In this document: one piece after another, positions 1-7,772 of the stretch | How positions within the stretch are numbered: position 1 is the first letter of the stretch | How the letters are laid out: each line of letters starts with the position of its first letter | Origin: Rubrivirga marina | GTDB taxonomy: Bacteria; Bacteroidota; Rhodothermia; Rhodothermales; Rubricoccaceae | Length of the DNA stretch: 64,000 bases | Direction: 5' to 3' | Assembly: GCF_002283365.1 (NCBI RefSeq) | Contig: NZ_MQWD01000001.1 | Span: 2,823,749-2,887,748, forward strand | Position numbers and translations under genes: made by a program | The notes under the pieces: model-generated | Told to the model about the DNA's origin: nothing | Seen by the model: only the letters and a program-made list of their open reading frames with translations | Database searches by the model: none

Positions 1-860
1 TCCGCCCGGTCCGCCTCGGTCACGACGTGGACGACCTCGTCGCCGCCGAGCGCGTCGGCGAGGCGCCGGCGGGTCCGGTCGGCGTAGACCTCCTCCTCGT
101 TGACCAGGCGGCCGGTGCCGTAGACGAGCATGTCGGCGGGCGCGTCGAACGCGACCAGGAAGTCGCCGACCTCGAGGTAGTGTTCGCCCATCCCGAGGTA
201 GGGGTCGGTGTGCCAGCCGTAGACGTCGTCGTAGACGGCGACGGTGGGGTACCAGTAGCCGAGGTAGAACACCTCGCCGTCGGTTCCCTGGCGGAACGTG
301 CCGGTCGCGGGCGGGACGGTGTAGCTCCAGGCGACGTCGATCGCCGCCGTCTCTCCCGGCCCGAGCGGGTCCTCGAGGCCGACGGTCATGACGGTCCCGA
401 AGATGGCGTACTGGCCCGGCTCGACGGTTCCCTGGTAGGAGCCGGGCGTCGCCCCGACGGTCACGTCCTCGTAGTCCGTCCCGTTGACGGCGAAGGTGCT
501 CAGGGTCATCCCCCCCGTGACGGCGACGGGCCGATTCCGCTGAACGCCGGGGGCGTGGACGTTCTGCCGGAGCTTGAGGACGAGGAACGCCAGCTCGTCG
601 GGCGACTCGTTGGTGTATGTGATCGTTCCGGCCCCGGTGATCTGTGCGGCCTCGGCGTCGAGGCGGGCGGTGAGGTCGTAGTCCGCGCGGTTCTGCCAGT
701 GATTGGGCCCGGGGCTGCCCGTGAGCGTCCGCGTCCCCTCGGCGATGGCGTGCTGGTACTGCGGGGGCGGAATCACCGGGTAGGGGAGCACGCGCTGCGC
801 GGCGGGCGCGACGGCGAGGCCGACCGCGACGGCGGCCAGCACGAGGGGACGGGGCGGCAT
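1..860 (-). CDS. Secreted M1-family metallopeptidase, N-terminal part (runs off the window)
   Basis: Only the first 286 codons are present, so the zinc-binding HExxH region cannot be checked. Residues 1-20 are a signal peptide (LVLAAVAVGLAVAPAAQ), so the product is exported. The following beta-rich stretch (NHWQNRADYDLTARLD, YTNESPDELAFLVLKLRQ, YLGYWYPTVAVYDDVYGW) resembles the N-terminal domain of secreted M1 (gluzincin) aminopeptidase-like proteins common in Bacteroidota-like bacteria. The family call rests on this domain alone. The ATG at 860-858 is chosen because it directly precedes the signal peptide. The gene points away from the tRNA at 1014 and is not part of the island beyond it. 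Confidence 0.8.
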   Translation of the reverse strand, partial: MPPRPLVLAAVAVGLAVAPAAQRVLPYPVIPPPQYQHAIAEGTRTLTGSPGPNHWQNRADYDLTARLDAEAAQITGAGTITYTNESPDELAFLVLKLRQNVHAPGVQRNRPVAVTGGMTLSTFAVNGTDYEDVTVGATPGSYQGTVEPGQYAIFGTVMTVGLEDPLGPGETAAIDVAWSYTVPPATGTFRQGTDGEVFYLGYWYPTVAVYDDVYGWHTDPYLGMGEHYLEVGDFLVAFDAPADMLVYGTGRLVNEEEVYADRTRRRLADALGGDEVVHVVTEADRA

Positions 861-1013
861 CGGCAACGGAGCGGTTTGAGCGTCGAACGAGGCGGGCGCG
901 CAAGTTCGCGCCACGTCGGCGGCCACGACGGCGCCGAGGCGAGTGGAGAGACGGTGGAGACCGCGCCCCCCGTGGTGACCGTGCCCGCCTCGGGCTACCT
1001 TTGGCGTCCCTGA

Positions 1014-1097
1014 GCCCGAGTGGCGGAATTGGTAGACGCGCACGATTCAGGGTCGTGTTCCCTTACGGGAGTGCTGGTTCGATTCCAGTCTCGGGCA
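1014..1097 (+). tRNA. tRNA-Leu (anticodon CAG)
   Basis: The seven-base acceptor arms pair (GCCCGAG at 1014-1020 with CTCGGGC at 1090-1096, discriminator A at 1097). There is a D-loop (AATTGGTAGAC), an anticodon loop with CAG at 1048-1050, a long class-II variable arm (GTTCCCTTACGGGAGT) and a T-arm (GCTGG TTCGATT CCAGT). The long variable arm and anticodon give tRNA-Leu. The CCA end is not fully encoded (ACCT follows). The 3' half overlaps the last codons of the recombinase on the other strand, which marks this tRNA as an integration site. Confidence 0.96.
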
Positions 1098-2622
1098 CCT
1101 TAGAGGACCGGTTGCTAGTCTCGGCGGCCGGTCCTCTGTCGTTTGCTGGTTTTCCGTCCCGTTTGCCCCGAAGTAGGCGGATGGACTCGGCCAACTCAGG
1201 AGTTCGATACGCGCCGTCCTCGAAGACGAGATTGCCGGGGAAGATCGAACTCAGGATGCGGTCCTTCGCCTCGATCCCGGCGGCGGCGTAGTAGCGCGGG
1301 AGGTCCGCCAGCAGGGACAGGCCGTAGCGCGCGTTGTGGAGCAGGTCGCTCGTGTCGTCGCCTAGCGCCTTGCGCCGGTCCTCTAACTCCCGCTTCTGCG
1401 TCTCGTAGCGCTCCACCAATCGGATGAAAGCATCGTGCGGGATGGAGCCCTCCACCAGCTTCTCAGCAGCGTCCGTCAGCTTCTCGTCTAGCGCGTCGAT
1501 CTCCGCCTCCACTTTGGCGCTGGCGGCCTCTCGGCTGCCCTCCCGTTCGTCCTGCACGTCCTTGAGGACGGCGAGGTAGAGCCGCGCTATCTCGGGAGCC
1601 ACATGGATGCTTCCGAACAGTGCCAAGAGTGCCCCATGTGCGTCTTCGGCTCGGAACCGCACTGAGCACGGATGCTGGCAGTGGTAGTAGTGGTAACGGC
1701 CTCCCTTCGCGGAACTGGCGGTCAGGTTGCCGCCACACTCTGGACATGTGAGGTGCCCCCGCAGCGGGTACTCCGCACGTCGGCGGGGGCGAGGGCCGCC
1801 GGTCTTCTGATTCCCGTCGAGGATTTCCTGCACACGCCAGAACGTCTGCTCCGAGATCAGCGCCTCGTGCAGCGACGGCACCAGTCGTTCTGGTTCGTCG
1901 CCGTAGGCGTCGACGCGGATCAGCCCAGCGTAGGCCGGGTTATGAAGGAAGTTGTAGAGTTGGCTCTTTCCGCAGCGTACGCCGCGCTTGCGGATGTGCA
2001 ATAGGGCCTCGGACGGGAGGTAGACACCGGAGGCCACCATCTCGAATGCCTCGCGCATCGCGGGGGCATCCTCGTTCGGGCGCATCAGGGGCCGGTCCGT
2101 TTCGTCACGGCCTTTCGAGTACCCGAGCGGCGGCTTGGTGACGTAGCGGCCCTCCAGTTTCGCTCGGCGCATCCCGTCGCGCGTGGCCTGAGAGCGGCGA
2201 AGGTTGTCAACCTCAGCTACGGCGAAGTAGAGCGCTTTTAAGATCAGGCTCTCGGGGCTCCCGTCTACCGGTTGCTCGACGCATTGGAGTTCAACCCCGA
2301 GGCCTTTGAGTGTAGCGGCCATGCTCCAGGAATGCTCGCTGCTGCGCGAGAACCGATCCCACTTGAGGACCAGCAGGAGATCCACATTCCCTTTGTTCGT
2401 TCGGATGTAGGCCAGCAACTTTTTAAACTCCGGCCGCTCAAACGTTTTCGCGGAGTAGTCGTCTTGGAAGTGCGCTGCGACCTCGATCCCTCTTCTCAGG
2501 CAGTACTCCCTAAGCTTCGCCTCTTGGTCGCGGAGGCTGTAACCGCGTTCTGCTTGATCGTCCGTCGAGACGCGAGTATAGATGATCGCACGGCGCGTCC
2601 TTTTGCTGGTGGGCATGTTCAT
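1063..2622 (-). CDS. Large serine recombinase (site-specific integrase)
   Basis: The protein is 519 aa with the full large-serine-recombinase layout. An N-terminal resolvase domain carries YTRVSTDDQ with nucleophile Ser19, and KWDRFSR near residue 90. A Recombinase domain follows (about 155-280), then a zinc ribbon with Cys293, Cys296, Cys315 and Cys319, and a coiled-coil segment (about 365-425). Such enzymes cut and rejoin DNA at att sites through a 5'-phosphoserine intermediate. The last codons (KVPETGIEPALP) are antisense to the 3' half of tRNA-Leu, so the reading frame crosses the insertion junction and the native C-terminus may have differed before integration. An ATG at 2616 is an alternative start. 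It overlaps the small ORF at 2510-2737. Confidence 0.93.
   Translation of the reverse strand: MNMPTSKRTRRAIIYTRVSTDDQAERGYSLRDQEAKLREYCLRRGIEVAAHFQDDYSAKTFERPEFKKLLAYIRTNKGNVDLLLVLKWDRFSRSSEHSWSMAATLKGLGVELQCVEQPVDGSPESLILKALYFAVAEVDNLRRSQATRDGMRRAKLEGRYVTKPPLGYSKGRDETDRPLMRPNEDAPAMREAFEMVASGVYLPSEALLHIRKRGVRCGKSQLYNFLHNPAYAGLIRVDAYGDEPERLVPSLHEALISEQTFWRVQEILDGNQKTGGPRPRRRAEYPLRGHLTCPECGGNLTASSAKGGRYHYYHCQHPCSVRFRAEDAHGALLALFGSIHVAPEIARLYLAVLKDVQDEREGSREAASAKVEAEIDALDEKLTDAAEKLVEGSIPHDAFIRLVERYETQKRELEDRRKALGDDTSDLLHNARYGLSLLADLPRYYAAAGIEAKDRILSSIFPGNLVFEDGAYRTPELAESIRLLRGKRDGKPANDRGPAAETSNRSSKVPETGIEPALP
1102..1137 (+). terminator. Hairpin terminator of tRNA-Leu
   Basis: There is a perfect 10-bp inverted repeat: AGAGGACCGG at 1102-1111 pairs with CCGGTCCTCT at 1128-1137 around a 16-nt loop, 4 nt after the tRNA. 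No strong T-tract follows. A rearranged copy of this sequence occurs at about 9277-9330. Confidence 0.6.
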
Positions 2623-2737
2623 CGTACTCGATCAAGGCGAGCTGATATAGGAGGTCCCGCAGCGCCTCGGTTTCTGCGCGAGTGTAGGTGGCGCCGTCCT
2701 GCTCCAGAATGGAGCGGCACGCCTCGATGGAGAGCAT
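2510..2737 (-). CDS. Small conserved-looking protein overlapping the recombinase start
   Basis: A 75-aa ORF begins 115 bp upstream of the recombinase start and overlaps it by 113 bp in another frame. The first 40 residues (MLSIEACRSILEQDG, then ALRDLLYQLALIEYDE) look like a compact acidic two-helix protein with balanced composition. The overlapped tail (QPPRPRGEA) looks unconstrained. I recall similar short acidic ORFs ahead of serine recombinases in related genomes, but cannot verify it here. It is probably co-transcribed with the recombinase; function unknown. It could be a directionality or regulatory partner, which is only inference from position. Confidence 0.5.
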   Translation of the reverse strand: MLSIEACRSILEQDGATYTRAETEALRDLLYQLALIEYDEHAHQQKDAPCDHLYSRLDGRSSRTRLQPPRPRGEA

Positions 2738-2757
2738 TCATGGATTCGCGGGGCCAG

Positions 2758-2823
2758 CCTCCGGGGTCTCCGGTCAACAGGTCGTGTGAGGGGTCATGGC
2801 TTCGCCTCCGGGGCCTCCGGTCA
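2758..2823. repeat. Two 19-bp direct repeats upstream of the recombinase operon
   Basis: CCTCCGGGGTCTCCGGTCA at 2758-2776 recurs as CCTCCGGGGCCTCCGGTCA at 2805-2823, 18 of 19 bases identical and 47 bp apart. Both lie between the end of the MerR-like gene and the start of the small ORF, where a promoter or regulator site would be. Confidence 0.6.
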
Positions 2824-2835
2824 GCGAGCGGCATG

Positions 2836-3675
2836 TCAAAGCTTTTCTCTAAGCACTTGGGAGAGGTGCACAGTCTTGCCGTCCTGCCTCTTGACGGTCA
2901 GCTCCGTGTGATCCGCCTCCTCTAGTAGTTCCTCGAGGGTCTTCCCGTCGCCGGCACGTTCTCGCTCCAACATCACAGGACGCCCCTCCTTGAGCTTGAC
3001 TCTCAGTCTGAGGTTGCCGGGGTCTCGGATAGCGTGAATCACCTTGAACTCGGCGTCGCTAACCAGTACGCCCGGCTTGTACTCTGGCGTTAGGTCGAGC
3101 TTCGGGAGAATCTTTTGGACTACTCGGTTGAGGCTGATGCGGACGTGGTCAGCAAGAGGGGTGAACAACTGGTTGTTGGCGTACTCGCGTTCGTTCGCCA
3201 ACTCGACCTCGCCATCTTCGAACACGAGCAGATAGGCGGGCACGCCTTGCATTGCTTCCAGCACGTAGAACTCGAATAGTCTCAGACCCCCCGCTCGAAG
3301 GCCTGGCGGGTCGAGTTTGCGGATGCCCTGCTTGGCCTCACGCAGCGTCGAACTCGGAACCCCGAACCGACGGAGCTCCATGATCGAGCCAAGCCACGCG
3401 AGGTCCATGATGCTGTACCGTCGCCAGCCTTGTCCGTCCTCCCTCGGGTCGTCCACAACGCCTTCCGACTCCCACAGGTTTACCACGCGCGAACTAGCGT
3501 CTGTGCGCTCCGCAGTGAAGCGTTTGGCGCGGATGGCCGCCAGCATCTCGGGTAAATCGTCCGATTCAACGAGCCCATAGAACCGGACGAAGTGGCCGTC
3601 ACCCCGCACCACCTGCCGACCGGCTCGGAGCCGCCGCAGGTTCTCTTTCTGGAAGGTTGATTGATCAGAGCTCAA
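2836..3675 (-). CDS. MerR-like transcriptional regulator of the island
   Basis: The protein is 279 aa. Residues about 60-115 (VVNLWESEGVV, WRRYSIMDLAWLGSIMELR, RFGVPSSTLREAKQGI) fit a MerR-type winged helix: a recognition segment, a W-R-R-Y turn and the helix that reads the second half-site. The C-terminal 150 residues match no domain I recognise. The start codon is TTG at 3675; no ATG or GTG gives a complete N-terminus. The start lies inside a large inverted repeat (3674-3744), which suggests autoregulation. It sits between the recombinase pair and the restriction-modification gene on the same strand, so it probably controls one or both. Regulator role is likely; MerR assignment is moderate. 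Confidence 0.7.
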   Translation of the reverse strand: MSSDQSTFQKENLRRLRAGRQVVRGDGHFVRFYGLVESDDLPEMLAAIRAKRFTAERTDASSRVVNLWESEGVVDDPREDGQGWRRYSIMDLAWLGSIMELRRFGVPSSTLREAKQGIRKLDPPGLRAGGLRLFEFYVLEAMQGVPAYLLVFEDGEVELANEREYANNQLFTPLADHVRISLNRVVQKILPKLDLTPEYKPGVLVSDAEFKVIHAIRDPGNLRLRVKLKEGRPVMLERERAGDGKTLEELLEEADHTELTVKRQDGKTVHLSQVLREKL

Positions 3676-3744
3676 AGTTTCCGGTGCGGGAAGGTTTAGG
3701 GCCGAAACTAGCCGGCACTGGATCCTTCCGCAACCGGAAACTTT
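3674..3744. promoter_or_regulatory. Large imperfect inverted repeat at the regulator's 5' end
   Basis: The left arm (3674-3694, AAAGTTTCCGGTGCGGGAAG plus one G) and right arm (3724-3744, starting CCTTCCGCAACCGGAAAC) are nearly perfect inverted complements separated by 29 bp. The repeat fills the gap between the end of the restriction-modification gene (3748) and the TTG start of the MerR-like gene (3675), so it can serve as that gene's operator or form a hairpin in its leader. There is no T-tract, so it is a poor terminator. Confidence 0.65.
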
Positions 3745-3747
3745 AGG

Positions 3748-6700
3748 TCAGGCCCCGTACTCCCCCCCCTCTGTGAGTCGGGCTTGGCCGAGGCCGACTA
3801 GGGTATCCAGCAGCGTGGATACGTCGGCGCGACGGGCTCGGATGAAGTGGCGGGCCACCTGCTCCACGGTCAGAGGACCGGGCGCGCTCTCCAACGTGCG
3901 CCGGAGTTCCAGCGCGCGGCCGGGCAGGGTGTCGGGCCACGGGACCGGCTCGGCGGCAACAGCTAGGGCCTCGACGGCCTCCACCTCGACGCCGAGGCCG
4001 AGTTGGTCGGCGGCACCGGGGTTCTGGTAGGAGGGCCGGAGGTAGCGCACGCGCCCGGCGTCCTCCTCCTGCTGTCGGGCCCCGTTCAGCGCGACCACGC
4101 GCCGCAGAATGTCCTCGTCTGAGAGGGAGGCGGGCCAACCGTAGGCCTCGAACACGGCAGCGTCGAGCGCGTCGTGAAGCTCCTGGAGGATACCCACCTG
4201 CCCCCGTTCGTACGTGTCCCGCGTCTTGCCCTCCAGCGGTACGCCGGACCGGACGGCCTCCAGCGCGTTGTAGAGGGCAGTCAGTGTGAGGTCAGGGTGC
4301 TCCGCCTGCACGCGGTTGCGGTGGGCGTGCAGCAGTTCGGCGCGGTCCCGGATGGTGCTCTTTTGGTCCCCCGTCGGGTCCGGGAACGGGAAGGGCTGAA
4401 ACGTCTTCGTGCTCGTGTAGCGCGGGTCATTGCCGACGCCGAGACGGCCGCCAACACCGAGAGACCAAACGACGTGCGGGCGGCTGGAGAGCACGCCGAG
4501 GGTGTAGGAGTCGTCAGAGGCCACGGCGATCAGCGCCCCGTCAGGCAGGATGTCCCCGTCGAGGAAGGCGAAGACGCGGTGCTTGGACACCTCCGGGGTC
4601 ACGATGTAGCGGGGCAGGCCGCGCACGGCGTCCCGAAATGCCGGGATGGTCTCGCCATGAAGCCACCAGTTTTCTCGGCGGACCTTCCGCTTGTTCTGGT
4701 CGCGGGCGGGCTTCACGCGGTCCCGGACGCGCTGGTAGAGCGCGGGCACGCGGTCACGGGCTTCCTCGGCCGTTAGGCCGTAGAGGTCGATCACTCGCAC
4801 GTCGCGTGAGATCCGCACCACATCGCTCCCATTGCGAAAGCGGGGGAGGTGGAGCGTCACGGCGGGGTCAGCGCCGAGGCCCAATGCCCGCGCCTCCTCC
4901 TCCGTCACGGTGAAGTCGCCCACCAGCTTGGCGCCCATGAAACTGAGGTCGCGGTTGGATTCAAGCGGCTTTACCCCAGTCACGTCGACGCCTATTGTCA
5001 GGTCCGCGAACACCTCTCCCCGGCGGTACTCCATCTCCAGTCGCCGGGCATCGTCTCCCTCGACGCGCTCCTCACTCATCACGGTCGCCAGCTCGCCCTC
5101 GGCCGGACCAAGCACGCCCACGGTCATTGCTACGCGGACGGCGGCGCCGAGCGTGCCGTCTACCCATGGGTGATCCGGCACGGCGTAGGCCAGCGCCAGC
5201 GGCGGGTCGGCTGACAGGTGCCGTTCGACTACACGCCGGTTGTTCGTCTGCGTGATCGAGTTAGTCGTGATGAACCCGAAGCGCTCCGCCCGCCCGTGCC
5301 GCACGGCGTCGGCCGCCTTCTCCCACCAGTACATCACGAGGTCCGCCGATCCGGGGACCTCGGGGTAAGCCGCCCGCAGGGCCTCGGTGTACCCGTCGCC
5401 TAGGGCGTCCCGCATCATCTGGCTTCCGACGAACGGCGGGTTGCCCACAAGAAAGTGTGAGGACGGCCACGCGGCCGGGGTCGGGTCGGCGTAGTCGAAG
5501 ACCGGCACGCGGGCCTCGGTGTCGGGGACAGGTTCGCCCGTCGCGGGGTGCGGCATGGTCGTTCGCCCGTCCCAGACCGTCAGCGGTTCGCCGTCGTCTC
5601 CGGTGCGCGGGATCCGCTCGGCGTAGTCCAGCACGGCGTCCCGGCACACCACGTTGCCGTAGGCCTGGAGCACGGGATCGGTGATGGCCTGAGGACCCCC
5701 GTAGGTGCGGAGGTGCCACTGGAGGTACCCGATCCACAATACGAGGTCCGCGAGCGCGGCGGCGCGCGGGTTGACCTCGATCCCGAGGAACTGCTGCGGC
5801 GTCACGGCGGCGCTCTCCATCTCCAGAGCGGCCACGCCGTACTGCTCCTGCGTCTGTCGCACCTCGCCTTCCAGCCGTTTCAGGTGTTCCAGGGTCACGT
5901 AGAGGAAGTTGCCAGATCCGCAGGCCGGATCGAGCACGCGGACGCTCGTCAGGCGACGCTGGAAGCCGTTCAGCGTCTCCGTGACGGCCGCTCGGGTCTT
6001 GCGGGCTCCGGCGGCCCGTGCCCGGTCGGTGGGGTACTCGCTCGTCTCGTGCACTTCCTCAAGGCTCGCCACGGCGGCCTGTATGGCCTCCCACTCTTTG
6101 CGGAGCGGCTCGATCACGGTCGGGACGACAAGCCGCTCGACGTAGGCCCGAGGCGTGTAGTGGGCGCCGAGCTTGTGCCGCTCTCGGGGGTCCAACGCCC
6201 GCTCTAGGAGCGTCCCGAAGATGGCCGGTTCAACGTCGCGCCAGTTGGCCCGAGCGGCGGTCAGCAAAAGGTCGAGCTGAGGCCTCGATAGCGCCGGGGC
6301 GTTGGTCTCCGAGAACAGCCGCCCGTTGAACCGGCGGACGCGGGCGCGGAGGTCGGGGGAGAACCCACCCGCGTCCATCGTGTGCCAGAGCGCCGCGAGC
6401 CCGTCGGGGAGCACGTCGAGACTGTCCCGGTAGCTCTCCAGCAGGCCCGTGAACGCGCGCTCGGGGAGGAGGCCGGTGTCCTCGGCGAACATGGTGAACA
6501 GGCTCCGAGTCAGGAAACCGAACACCTCCGCCGGGGCATGGCCGTCGGCCTCTAGCGAGGTCGCCAACTCCGCGAGTGTGACTGCGAGCGCGCGGGTTGC
6601 CTCGGCCTGCCTCCGGCTCGGGTCCAATGCCTCGGGGTCCGTCCATACCAGCCTCAGCCGCTCTCGCACGGCGTCATCCCTTAGGTCCGTCAGGAAGACG

Positions 6701-7242
6701 CGGTAGCCCCGTTGGTCAGGGGAGGGGACGTAGCGCTGCGGATGGCCGAAGTTGGCGTAGAGGTCGATGCAGTGCCCCACGTCGATCACGAGGAGCAGTG
6801 GTGGTACTGGCTCTCGCCAGTCGCCCACGTCGAGGTTTCGCGCGTAGCGGGCGGCCTGCTCTTTCGCGGCCCGCATCGTCCGTTCCCACGCGGCCGATCC
6901 GCGCGTGCCGTGTCCAGCGCTGCGGGTCTTCCCGCGCCTGCGCCTTTCCTCGTCTACGCCCTGCTTCGTCTCGGCCACAAAGCAGCCGCGCCGGTAGAGG
7001 TCGATCCGGCCTCCGGCCTGCTGCGCCTGATCGTCGAAGACGACGGGCCGCTCGAACACGTAGGCGTCGCGCGCCGGGTTCTTCGTGGCCGGCTCGGGCT
7101 CCGCGACGCCAAGCACGTCCCGGCACAGCTCTTTCAGAAACGACTGCGCGTTGGCGAGTTCAGCAGCTTGGGCGCGTTTCCAGCGCTCTATAAAGGCATC
7201 TACCGGGTTCGGGACTGAGGTGTTTGGTCGGAGCATCGGCAC
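3748..7242 (-). CDS. Single-chain restriction-modification enzyme, MmeI-like (type IIG/IIL)
   Basis: A 1164-aa bifunctional enzyme predicted to cleave DNA and to methylate adenine N6 with S-adenosylmethionine. A PD-(D/E)xK nuclease site lies near residues 80-93 (GRIDLYRRGCFVAETKQG). A helical linker follows, then SAM motif I DPACGSGNF at about 438 and catalytic motif IV NPPF near 600. The C-terminal half contains the target-recognition region, with VALNGARQQEEDAGRVRYLR near residue 1080, a stretch typical of MmeI-like enzymes. In this class one specificity domain serves both activities, so no separate methylase is needed. It is the main cargo of the tRNA-Leu island and probably a phage-defence gene. 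Specificity cannot be read by eye. Confidence 0.9.
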   Translation of the reverse strand: MPMLRPNTSVPNPVDAFIERWKRAQAAELANAQSFLKELCRDVLGVAEPEPATKNPARDAYVFERPVVFDDQAQQAGGRIDLYRRGCFVAETKQGVDEERRRRGKTRSAGHGTRGSAAWERTMRAAKEQAARYARNLDVGDWREPVPPLLLVIDVGHCIDLYANFGHPQRYVPSPDQRGYRVFLTDLRDDAVRERLRLVWTDPEALDPSRRQAEATRALAVTLAELATSLEADGHAPAEVFGFLTRSLFTMFAEDTGLLPERAFTGLLESYRDSLDVLPDGLAALWHTMDAGGFSPDLRARVRRFNGRLFSETNAPALSRPQLDLLLTAARANWRDVEPAIFGTLLERALDPRERHKLGAHYTPRAYVERLVVPTVIEPLRKEWEAIQAAVASLEEVHETSEYPTDRARAAGARKTRAAVTETLNGFQRRLTSVRVLDPACGSGNFLYVTLEHLKRLEGEVRQTQEQYGVAALEMESAAVTPQQFLGIEVNPRAAALADLVLWIGYLQWHLRTYGGPQAITDPVLQAYGNVVCRDAVLDYAERIPRTGDDGEPLTVWDGRTTMPHPATGEPVPDTEARVPVFDYADPTPAAWPSSHFLVGNPPFVGSQMMRDALGDGYTEALRAAYPEVPGSADLVMYWWEKAADAVRHGRAERFGFITTNSITQTNNRRVVERHLSADPPLALAYAVPDHPWVDGTLGAAVRVAMTVGVLGPAEGELATVMSEERVEGDDARRLEMEYRRGEVFADLTIGVDVTGVKPLESNRDLSFMGAKLVGDFTVTEEEARALGLGADPAVTLHLPRFRNGSDVVRISRDVRVIDLYGLTAEEARDRVPALYQRVRDRVKPARDQNKRKVRRENWWLHGETIPAFRDAVRGLPRYIVTPEVSKHRVFAFLDGDILPDGALIAVASDDSYTLGVLSSRPHVVWSLGVGGRLGVGNDPRYTSTKTFQPFPFPDPTGDQKSTIRDRAELLHAHRNRVQAEHPDLTLTALYNALEAVRSGVPLEGKTRDTYERGQVGILQELHDALDAAVFEAYGWPASLSDEDILRRVVALNGARQQEEDAGRVRYLRPSYQNPGAADQLGLGVEVEAVEALAVAAEPVPWPDTLPGRALELRRTLESAPGPLTVEQVARHFIRARRADVSTLLDTLVGLGQARLTEGGEYGA

Positions 7243-7467
7243 ATGAGTCGCTGGCCAATACTATTCCCACACCTCGACCTGAGCCCTTCCGAAATCGAGA
7301 ACCGAACGAACCCGCAGGAATCCGCTCTGTCAAACGAGAAGCGAGCCTAGCACGGCGCCGCGCACATCGTCCAGAGGACCTGACGCAGGGCTGTCGATGC
7401 ACAGTGGCTGAACTTGGCCGAGACCCTGGGTCGGTCTAGGGTTCCCGTCAGTCTATGGTTACCAATT

Positions 7468-7492
7468 TGACCCTGACCCGGTGTAGCGGACG
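7468..7492. repeat. Probable terminal inverted repeat of a decayed IS3-family element
   Basis: TGACCCTGACCCGGTGTAGC, continuing GGACG, lies just beyond the C-terminal end of the transposase remnant, in the position and orientation expected for an IS3-type end. It resembles the sequence at 36190-36215 next to the other IS3 remnant. No partner end is seen on the other side. Confidence 0.4.
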
Positions 7493-7503
7493 CCCGGTCA
7501 AGG

Positions 7504-7734
7504 CTATGCGGCAAGCCTGAGCGCTTGCCGTTGGTGGTGCCGGTCATCGTGTGCGACCAGCACGAGGAAGCCATGCGACGCATGCCGCCGTCGCGTGCTG
7601 TAGAGGGTCTCGAGGTAGTCGAAGAGCGCTGACCGGACCTCGGCCTGCGTCTCGAACCGGTGGTCGTGGATGGCCTCCGACTTCAGGGTCACGACCACTC
7701 TATGGTTCTTCTGAATACCCTCCACTTTTCGCAC
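7504..7734 (-). pseudogene. IS3-family transposase (OrfB) C-terminal remnant
   Basis: The frame reads LKSEAIHDHRFETQAEVRS and then LFDYLETLYSTRRRHASHG, which is the end of the IS3 OrfB integrase core (typical form: LK.E..h..rf.t..eA...i..Yie.fYN..R.Hs.lG), including the final catalytic Glu of the DDE triad. Only about 65 residues survive; the D-D part is absent and the first 12 codons of the frame are unrelated. It lies within the 530-bp gap between the restriction-modification gene and the next cassette. The rest of the gap (7243-7467) shows no gene. Confidence 0.8.
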
Positions 7735-7772
7735 CAGAAGGATTCAAGCCCCTCGCTGTCGAACCTGACAAT

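Noticed and set aside
2758-2823. CRISPR array
   Set aside because: Only two repeat copies, no further spacers and no cas genes. The tandem repeat at 49203 is also just two copies without spacer.
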